A stretch of 64,000 nt of DNA from Pyropia yezoensis (lineage: Eukaryota > Rhodophyta > Bangiophyceae > Bangiales > Bangiaceae): contig CM020618.1 of assembly GCA_009829735.1 (NCBI GenBank), forward strand, positions 27,008,894 to 27,072,893, given 5' to 3'. The notes under the pieces were generated by a model that was not told the origin of the DNA, did no database searches, and was given only the letters and a program-made list of their open reading frames with translations. Shown piece by piece: positions 53,784 through 62,185 of this stretch (its first letter is position 1; the number at the start of each line of letters is the position of its first letter). The position numbers and the translations under genes were made by a program.

Positions 53784-54018
53784 CCGTTGGGGCTGGTCGT
53801 CCGAAGCTCACAACGGCAACCTCGGCCAAGTGAGCCAGGAGGACGAACCAACCGTGCCGGATACTGCGGCGACCTAAGGGAGTCCGCCCACCTCGGGTAG
53901 GACTCCCCAAGAACGTAAACCCACGTCGGGTCATCGCGGTGCTGACGGGTGAGAACTTCCAGGTGGCTGGACGGGTGCAACTTACCCCGGCCGTGCATGC
54001 TGTACCCGTATCGTACTT

Positions 54019-57000
54019 GATACCGGGTCAGGAGCCTCCTTGATACGCAAGTCGCTATTACCAAAGGAGGTGAAGCTCCAACGCTGGAGGTCCAAAGCTG
54101 ACCATATGATTGACATCAATGGTGGGGTACTTCCCATCGTTGGTGCCGTGACCCTACCAACTAGGTTGGGGACCCATGAGGTCGACGTGACCTATGGTGT
54201 AGTTGAGAATATATCGGTACCCCTGCTTCTGGGTACCCCTTATGTTGTTACACAAGTGCCTTTGATTTGTGGCCCTGAGTACTGGGTCAAGTTGATGAAT
54301 GGGGAGACTATCCCCATCCTTGGTAAGGGAAAGTCTGTGGCTCCTGTGACAGTCTCACAGTCGAAGCCTGTTTGTTCGGTGAGGGAAGGGTTTACTGCTA
54401 CCCTGCGTTTAGCCCGCAAAGTCACGTTGCCCCCCAACTCGGTGGCGCACGTTGATGTTGTAACTGACTTTACGGGGAACGGGTTGGTGCACCCTCACCC
54501 CCGTCTTGCTCGCAAGCACCAAGTGCATGTTGCCCTTGGCACGATGGACTCCAAAGCCGGAGTCCCGTGGAGGATCCAGGTGATGAACCTGAGCCCGACG
54601 CCCAAGTACTTCAAGTCGGGAGCCAAGTTCGGCTATATCGACCAACACGAGGGACCGGTAGTAGCGGTCACCCTCAACGCGGGCGCAAGTAGCGACCCGA
54701 AGTCCGGAAAGGAGAAGCATCAAGCCAAGTCGGCCGCCTCTCCTCGGCCCCATGTGAACATGGAGGGTGTCCCCCCCAGGTTGAGGGTTCAAGTTGAACG
54801 CCTCTTGGACCAATATCACAAGTTGTGGGATGGTCAATTGGGACTCATGAGAGCCACCCAACACCGGATCGAGTTGAAGCCCGGTGCACCCCCTATACGC
54901 CAACAACCGTATAGGGGAGGACCTCGTTCAAGGGCCCTCGTTAAGGAGCAAGTTGCTCGCATGGAGGCCCTCGATGTGATCGAGGCCAGCAACGCCGAGT
55001 GGGCGAGTCCGGTGGTTACCGTCCCCAAAGTTGATGGGACCCCCCGGTTTTGTATCGACTACCGTAAGCTCAACGAGAGCACGGTGAAGGACAGTTATCC
55101 CCTACCTAGGATGGATGACTGTCTGGACTCTCTGGGGGAGGCAAACGTGTTCTCTACCCTGGACTGTAACGCGGGGTACTGGCAAATTCCCATTGCCCCG
55201 GAGGACAGGCATAAAACTACCTTTACCTGTCACTGTGGTACCTACCAGTGCAAGCGTCTACCGTTTGGTCTGTGTAACGCGCCGGCAACTTTCCAGCGCG
55301 CTATGGACATGATTCTGGCCGGAGTACGGTGGCAGATCTGTCTTGTGTACCTAGATGATATCATTGTGTTCTCCCGAAGTCCGGAGGAACACATTGGCCA
55401 TCTTGGCCAGGTGTTCAAGCTACTTGCTGACGCCGGTGTGTCACTGAAGGCGAGTAAGTGCCACCTCTTCGCTCAAGAGGTGGAGTACTTGGGACATGTT
55501 GTCCATCCGGGGCGTCTCAGTGTTAACGAGAAGAACTTGAGGGCCATTCGTAAGGCTCAGTACCCCGGACCCAGACCCAGATGAGGAGCTTCCTCGGGAT
55601 GTGTAACGTGTACCGACGTTTCACTAAGGGCTTCGCCAAGGTGGCGAAGCCGTTGAATGAGCTAGTGAGCTCAACGCTACCGAAGAACTTGCCTCCCCCA
55701 AGTCGGGTGGAGCAGGAATCCTTTGAGACTCTTCGGGACCTTCTGCTGAAGCCCCCCATCTTGGCTATTCCCAGGTTGGGAGGCCACTACATCCTGGATG
55801 TGGACGCTAGCTACGACCAACTTGGTTGTGTGTTGCTTCAGCAGCAGCCGGACAAGGAGTACTTGCCGGTGGGATACTTTAGGAAGGGGCTGAACTCGGC
55901 CGAGAAGAACTACGGAGTCACCGAGTTGGAAGGACTCGCAGTGGTGTGGGCGGTGACGTCACTTCGTCACTACCTGGAGGGTGAGAAGTTCCTCATCCGC
56001 TGTGACCACGGCGCGTTGCAGTTTATCTTCAAGACGGACTGTACGAACACTCGTCTCAACCGGTGGAGGGTGCGACTGGCACCCTTCAACTTTGACATTG
56101 AGTACCGACCTGGCAGGCAACATGCCCTTGCCGATGGCCTCTCTCGGGTACCCACCGAGGGGCTGGACACTAACCCAGTCGATGAGGACATCCCCATCGT
56201 GGGGGTAGTCACGCGCTCGGGTCAGGCGTTGAACCCCGAGGCGCCAGGGAACAAGAAGTACTTGCCCCTGTCCCTGGACGAGGTGGTGAAGGCCCAGGCC
56301 GAGGATCCCTTCTGCAAGTCGCAGAGGGATACATTGGATACGATGGTTGGGACGCGCTTCTTTCTGGGAGACGATGGCCTCCTCATGAGGAGGGGGGTAT
56401 TCCAGGGGACCGAACAACTTGTCGTCCCCGCATCCCTCAAGGACAGTATCCTTGAGAGGGAGCACAACGCTCCCACGGGTGGACACCTGGGGTCTAGTAA
56501 ACTGTACCAGACCCTGAGGACCAGGTACTACTGGCCGTCCATGGTGGTGGACATCTACAGTTGGGTGGCTGCCTGCACAAGTTGTGCACAGAATCGTCTG
56601 ATGGAACGGCGGCCTACTACGGCTATGCTATTGTTCCCGGCCAAGGAGCCCTTCGCCGCGTTGGCGATGGACATCCTTGGGCCACTGCCCGTGACCGAGG
56701 AGGGCAACCAGTACCTCCTGGTCATCTGTGACCGCTTCACGAAACTTACGCGAGCGATCCCACTGGCAGAGATCACGGCCATGTCGGTCGTGTCAGCCTT
56801 CCTAGATCACTGGGTTGCCGCGTATGGCATCCTAGATAGTACACTATCGGACAATGGACCGCAATTTGCGTCTGTACTGTTTCAGGGAGTGCTGGATATG
56901 TTGGGGGTTAAGGCAAACTATGCCACCCCCTACCACCCACAAACTAATGGGCAGGTGGAGCGCTTCAACAAAACTATTGTTAGGCAGCTGCGCCACTATG

Positions 57001-57761
57001 TGAGTGAGCACGTGAAGACGTGGGACCAATACATTTCTATCCTTACTACTGCCTACAATTCACAGGTTCACTCATCTACAGGGGAAGGACCCCTCGCTTT
57101 TGTGACCCCCCGTCGCGTGCGGTCTATTGCCGTGCGGCGGTCGCTCCCAACTAGGGAGGATGGTGGCAGTACGCCTACTCCTACTGAGAGTAAGGCGGAG
57201 TTCGCCGCTAGGCTTGAAAACCTCATCCCTAAAGTCAGGGCTGAGATGGATAAAGCACAGAAGCGCTACAAGCGTACCTTTGACAAAAAGGTGCGGAATG
57301 CTAAGCACGTCCCCGAGCAGGGTGACTGGGTGCTGGTACACTCGCACACCCCAACTGGGGGTAAGCTGGTATTCCAGACGAAGGGACCGTACCAGGTCCT
57401 TCGTACTGATGGGCGGCGCTTCACCATCGAAAGTGACGATGGGGTCCGCACAGTGAGCGGACAGGACGTGGTCAAAGTTGCACCACCGCCTGCAGGCGAC
57501 CCAGCTTGGGCGCGTGCTTTGGAAGCGTGGCGCCTCCCCTCACTGCCTGCGGCCAAACAGGGCCCACAGCAGTACGTGTTCGATAAGTTCATCGACCACG
57601 GATGGGATGAAGACACTGACCGCCTCATGTTGAGGGTGCGTTGGTTTGGCTACAAAGCCAAGGATGATACGTGGGAGTATGTGGAGGACCTTCCCGCTGA
57701 GAAGGTCCGGGCGGACTGTGCCCGGAATGAGATAGACCCTAACAGCCCTCCCTCAACATGA
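54019..57761 (+). pseudogene. pol: pol of element A, second copy
   Basis: Same domain order as the first copy: protease, reverse transcriptase with YLDDIIVFS, RNase H, integrase with LSDNGPQF, chromodomain. It differs from the first copy at very few positions and carries about one more break. Whether this is a true second copy or an unmerged allele is discussed under findings. Confidence 0.85.
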
Positions 57762-57872
57762 GGGAAGGCCGAGCAACAGTGCCAAGAGAGTGCTTCAAGT
57801 CGAAGTGGTACGCAGAGTGGCTTTTAACTACAGCCCTAACCCTCACACTCTCACAACAAAGGCAGCTGCCAA

Positions 57873-59816
57873 CTAGGCACGCATGCTAGACTCTCCCACT
57901 CCGCGGCCCTCGCCCTCACGTGGAGGCGAGCGGCGAGACCCACGCCGATAACGGTCTCCACTCGTTGGAGGGGGCGGCGGCTCCAAGTCGGAACCGTCGC
58001 GCCCCTCACGGTCGCGCAAGTGGCGCCGACCGTGGCCACTCTTCTGCCTGGTCTTGCGCGCAAGTTTGCGACGCAGACGCTGGACAGACTCCGTCTCCGA
58101 CGGGGTAGAGGACTCCGAAACGGAGTAAGACAACTCATCTTCCGATACGGAAGGAGAGCGCCGCGAGTGTCGGCGACGACGGCGAGGAGGCGAGTATGCC
58201 CGGCTCGCACGACGTTTGCCACGCCCAAGTGGGGCTGGCTGGGGCATAATAGCCCCAATGCGAGCCAACTCGGCTGTCATAAACTCCACCACCGACTCGC
58301 AACTCGCGGTCGCGACTGCAGTACGAACGCGCTCCTCAAGTTGAGGAGTCTCGGAACTCTGTAGGGCTGCGGTCGACGCGGCCAACCAGGAAATGGTGCG
58401 CACCAACGTGGTGATCATCATCTCTGAGGTTAGAGGCGTGGGCGGCAACACCAACTTGGGGTATACCGTCAGGAGGGTGGCCCCCAAGTTGGGGGACACC
58501 GGGGTGGAAGACTCCACGGCCACGCTGATCGGGATGTTCCCGTGAGGTTGGAAAGGAACAGGAGGAAGCGGAGGGGCCCGCCGAGGTGGCGGTACCCGGG
58601 TGTAACTGCGACCCCGACTTGGGGCCCCCGCAGTAGGTTGAGTCATATGGTCATCATATGAGGGCACGGCCATAACTATGGGCTTGTCCGGGGGTGGCGC
58701 AGTGTGGCGATCCACCCCCGGGGCATACGGGTAGTCCCCGATGCCCAACCCCTCTCGTAGGACCACACGGCCGTCGTGAAGTTCACGAGCGACCCACACG
58801 AACTGGCGAAGTGCGCCATCGTCCTTGGGCCCACGAGTGGGGCGGCGCAACTTGTGCTCAATGCTCTCCCACTCGATAAACTTATGGAGGCGGAGCATCT
58901 CCTCAAGTAGAGTGAGTTGTCCTGATGAGCACCCCTCAGCAACTAGCTGAGGGGTGAGCTGTTCCAAACCTTGGAGGAGCCGGAGGGGGAGATGCCAGAG
59001 CATCCCCCGCCGCTGAACACAGGACACCCAGGTCGACATGACCTCGAGGAGCCATTGGGTGGCCAACATGGCCCACACCAGGTGATCAGGGGCAGCCGTC
59101 AACATGACGGAGCCGAAGTGGTCAAGCAACCGTGGCAACAACGCCGGGAACCCGTAGGGGACCTCAACTTGAGGCCACCACTCGGGCTTCTTCGGATAGT
59201 ACTGCTCCTTACTGGCAGCAGACTGTTGAGGAAACTCAAGTTGAGCCGAGGTCACCAAGTAGGGACCTCGCCGGAAGTCTTTCTCCATCCGCACATCAAA
59301 GTGATGAGTGTGCGGATCGGCCTCGTGGAGGTACGGTGGGCGAGTTGCCACAGCGTCCCACGTGAAGGTCGGCAAGTCGCCGGGACCCGGGATAGTTCCC
59401 CCGCGGTCCACCATGGCCTTGGCACGCTGAACGTCCTCAACCTCCTCATCGTCCAGGAAGGCAAACTGGTCCGTCCTGAAGCCGGCAGGGAACCCGACCC
59501 TACGGGGATACTTCTCCCGTAGGCGGTCCCATACCCGGCCCATCGCTGCGCCAAGTCGGCCACAGCGAAGAACAGTCAGCCCCTCCTCATAGAGAGGCCA
59601 AGCGGGGTAAAACCACCGCCCCAAGACCTCACGCGGGACAACTTGTCCCGCCTCCGGGGGAGACCCCGCCGTCAACCCAAAGCCGGGCGACGCGGGAGTC
59701 CCATCCCCCGGAGCGATCGCGGAGCCCCCGCCGGAAGTCCCGGCGGGTGCTGCACCGTAGGAGGTGTCCTCCATGCGCTCGTCAAGAGAGTCCGTCTCCA
59801 CTCCCGGAGTCGCCAT
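57873..59816 (-). CDS. Antisense ORF of element A, full copy
   Basis: A 647-residue open frame on the strand opposite gag-pol, between the chromodomain and the 3' LTR, tail-to-tail with pol (111 bases apart). It starts MATPGVETDSLDERMED. Features in order: acidic Gly/Ser N-terminus; REVLGRWFYPAWPLYEEGLT; an acidic DDEEVEDVQRAK stretch; a Trp/Leu-rich middle (PEWWPQVEVPYGF, AMLATQWLLEVMSTWVSCVQ, RRGMLWHLPLRLLQGLEQL); a Pro-rich linker; a helical part; and a strongly Arg/Ser-rich C-terminus (RRRRRHSRRSPSVSEDELSY). No named domain was recognised. Antisense ORFs in this place are known from Tat-lineage plant Ty3/gypsy elements such as RIRE2 and Grande. Function is unknown. Confidence 0.75.
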   Translation of the reverse strand: MATPGVETDSLDERMEDTSYGAAPAGTSGGGSAIAPGDGTPASPGFGLTAGSPPEAGQVVPREVLGRWFYPAWPLYEEGLTVLRCGRLGAAMGRVWDRLREKYPRRVGFPAGFRTDQFAFLDDEEVEDVQRAKAMVDRGGTIPGPGDLPTFTWDAVATRPPYLHEADPHTHHFDVRMEKDFRRGPYLVTSAQLEFPQQSAASKEQYYPKKPEWWPQVEVPYGFPALLPRLLDHFGSVMLTAAPDHLVWAMLATQWLLEVMSTWVSCVQRRGMLWHLPLRLLQGLEQLTPQLVAEGCSSGQLTLLEEMLRLHKFIEWESIEHKLRRPTRGPKDDGALRQFVWVARELHDGRVVLREGLGIGDYPYAPGVDRHTAPPPDKPIVMAVPSYDDHMTQPTAGAPSRGRSYTRVPPPRRAPPLPPVPFQPHGNIPISVAVESSTPVSPNLGATLLTVYPKLVLPPTPLTSEMMITTLVRTISWLAASTAALQSSETPQLEERVRTAVATASCESVVEFMTAELARIGAIMPQPAPLGRGKRRASRAYSPPRRRRRHSRRSPSVSEDELSYSVSESSTPSETESVQRLRRKLARKTRQKSGHGRRHLRDREGRDGSDLEPPPPPTSGDRYRRGSRRSPPREGEGRGVGESSMRA

Positions 59817-60141
59817 GGCTCTCCCCAAGTTGGGGAGAGACGCTCTGGCTATCGCGGCACGAGACCCGCCTCGAGTTGAGGGGGATTCGGATCGTGGGTA
59901 TACGGGTGGCCTCCCCAGCGTGGGGCGGCCCAGTGGAAGGTGAAGGGGAGGTGGTGGTGATGGTGAAGTGTGAACTGAGGAGAGCAAGCTGCCGAGTGGG
60001 CAAGCTTGAGGAGAGGGGCGGTCAACGTGACCGCCTCCACATGCGTGTTACGTACTCGATGGGGGACAGCAAGTCGCGCCCCCAACGCCGAGACGTGCGT
60101 TTACGCACCCCCTCACAGGGCCGACCGGGTCGGTCGGAACT

Positions 60142-60154
60142 GAGGAGAGGGGAG
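60142..60154 (+). other. Polypurine tract of element A
   Basis: GAGGAGAGGGGAG directly abuts the right LTR, the expected position for the plus-strand primer. Confidence 0.75.
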
Positions 60155-60623
60155 TGCGGCAGTATTGACCCCCAGGTAGGGGGGCAACACGTGCCATGCA
60201 AGGGGCGGCAGGCCACTAGCCTGATCCGTTCCTCCCCCTTCATTTGGGTCCATATTCCCTAAGTTTGGGATAGTTAGCTTAGTAGTAAATCCAACTTGGA
60301 TTTGAGGGTTTTCTGCATTTATCGTCTTGAATTTTCGTGTGGCCCGGTGGGCAGGTGCTGGGGTGGGAGATTCTGAGAGGCGAGATTCTGAGTGGACCCT
60401 GGGGGGATAAGGGGAGGGACAGCGGGGCTTGGCCTTGCGTCCCCGTCCCGACGAAGAAACTGTTGGACCACACACCATCCTCTTGTTTGTCCGGGGGGGG
60501 TTTGCCCCACAACAGGGACAGAGTGTGTGCGACTTGCACTTCTTCCGGTTCCCCCGACACGGGAGGCAGCCCTAGCACACCGCCCCAACTTGGGTGCCGT
60601 GTGTGCTAGTGGTTTTTGCCACA
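60155..60623 (+). repeat. Right LTR of element A
   Basis: 469 bp, begins TGCGGCAGTATTGACC and ends TTTTTGCCACA. Full-length match to the left LTR at about 99% identity. Confidence 0.93.
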
Positions 60624-60628
60624 GTGTC
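60624..60628. repeat. Target-site duplication, right copy (GTGTC)
   Basis: Identical to 44023-44027 and directly adjacent to the right LTR end. Confidence 0.9.
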
Positions 60629-60779
60629 GGATGACGAGGAGGAGGCTGCGCCTCGTGCGCCGGTCCGGCGCATGCGCTCGCGCAGTTCGTCTTTTGACGA
60701 GGGCTCGCGGCCTCGTCGTGTTGGAGGTGATGAAGGGAGGGGTGGGGTGGTGACAGTGTTGTCGTACGGCTTGTGTTAG
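60624..60779 (+). CDS. Antisense ORF of element B, part right of the insertion
   Basis: The remaining tail of the antisense ORF of element B beyond element A. It begins with an acidic DDEEEAAPRAPV stretch, is Arg/Ser-rich (RRMRSRSSSFDEGSRPRR) and ends at 60779. An Arg/Ser-rich C-terminus is shared with the antisense ORF of element A. Confidence 0.55.
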   Translation: MSDDEEEAAPRAPVRRMRSRSSSFDEGSRPRRVGGDEGRGGVVTVLSYGLC

Positions 60780-60950
60780 TCATGTTTGTACTTGCGGTGG
60801 CCATTTGGCTTGTAGAGCTGGCTTGCATGTTTTTGTTTGAACATGAAGGCAGTTCTGTGTTTTAGTGCTTAGTCATGTTTGTACTTGCGGTGGCCATTTG
60901 GCTTGTAGAGCTGGCTTGTATGTTTTTGTTTGAACATGAAGGCAGTTCTG
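60776..60950. repeat. 82-bp direct repeat, period 93 bp
   Basis: The 82-base segment at 60776-60857 is repeated at 60869-60950 with a single difference, separated by 11 bases. It sits where the antisense ORF and pol of element B end tail-to-tail. The near identity implies a recent local duplication. Confidence 0.9.
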
Positions 60951-62185
60951 GCCCATTCCGTTGTCGTTGTGTCCGACGCTGGGACTGGCTGAAGTATCTT
61001 AGACTCTTGACAAAGCCGTTTGGCTCTTGAGAACCATGCGGCGTGTTCCCAGCGTGGGGTGACCAGGAGTGTGTCCTTTGGACTGGATTGTAATTCTGTG
61101 ACCACTTGGTCGAGAGTGTGGATGGGGGGTATCCTCAGGCAGATGGCTTGTGAGTGGGTTTGCTCGTGGGGAGTGACGTGCTTCTCGGGTTGGTAACTCA
61201 AACGGCCATAGTGCCTTGTGAGTTCCGGGAGTTCTCCGAGTGGTCCCCATGTGGGGAAGGTGAAGTTCCGACATGCCGAAGGCAATGTTGACTTCATGTA
61301 GTACACAGGAATGTTCTCATGAACAGAGCAGTCTGCGTTGTCCCATTGGCCATTAGCCTGTACCACCCCCCATGGGTCGACGTAGACCGCGAGGATGTTG
61401 GAATGCCAAATAGTGGCCCTAGCGCAAGTGAGCGCGGCAAGTCCAGTAGCCAAGGCAACCTTGGTGGTCGGCTTGCGTGGTTTTCGCCACGCGTATCCAG
61501 GTATTTCTACCTTCTTGGACCTCAAATGTCGAATGACTAAGTTACGTGGCAGGTTTTCAACCGGTTCCCACGTGTCATCCTTGGGGGCATAGTCATACCA
61601 TCGCACCTTGAATTCGTAGGAATCACCGGTCTTACGATGAGACACGAGCTCGTCGATGACGTACTCGTCGTGGACAGTCGGCTAGGGCCGTGGTTTGTCA
61701 AACCCATCGAGGAGTGGGTGCGGTGCGGACTCTTCCGCGTCTTCCGGGCGTGGTGCCGCAGTGGCGTGGTCGCTGTTGATGCGCTTCTCGATTCCATCGA
61801 CGTCGATGACGAACGTTGACTCGGCGGCGTCGACGACGATGAACGGCCCAATGGCCTTGCTCTGCAGCTTATTAGCTCGTTGGTGGTATGTCGTGTAGAC
61901 ATAGTCACCGATCTTGATCTTACGGTTGCGATCCCCAATGTGTGCATCGAAGTTACGCTTGTAACGTTGTTGCGTCTTTTTAAGCGCTTTGACAACGGCA
62001 GGTATCTGCAGTCTCAGTCGGGCCATGAAAATTCGCTTCCTTGCGAGTGGGGAGCCATCACTCAGCGTGCCGCGCGGGGTGAGGGGTGTGCCAGGTGGCA
62101 AGTTGCGGACTGACAAGTTAGGCACGCGACGCGGTATGACCAGTTCGAATGGTACCAGTCCTGTGGACCGATGTTGTAGGCTGTT
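60869..62185 (-). pseudogene. pol: 3' part of pol of element B: integrase end, chromodomain, extra domain
   Basis: Contains the integrase C-terminal region (VKALKKTQQRYKRNFDAHIG, then KLQSKAIGPFIVV) and a chromodomain (YEFKVRWYDYAPKDDTWEPV). About 200 further residues follow that element A lacks. That extension has VYVDPWGVV, CRNFTFPTWGPLGELPEL and DTLLVTPRWEHAAWFSRAKR, ending near KPNGHRKYKHD. The last motif recalls the LLVVPRWPSQPWF-type motif seen in DIRS-like and related retroelements; that comparison is from memory. The region is broken. Confidence 0.7.

Larger units (their letters stand above)
44028..60623 (+). mobile_element. Ty3/gypsy chromodomain retrotransposon A with antisense ORF
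   Basis: A complete-looking insertion with TG...CA LTRs of 469 bp, primer-binding site, gag with zinc knuckle, pol with protease, reverse transcriptase, RNase H, integrase and chromodomain, an antisense ORF, a polypurine tract and a GTGTC target duplication. The LTRs differ at five positions (about 1%), so it is young. As assembled it spans 16.6 kb because most of its body appears twice around a run of N. A single copy would be about 9.4 kb. It carries a few breaks by eye. It is inserted in the antisense ORF of element B. Confidence 0.93.
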
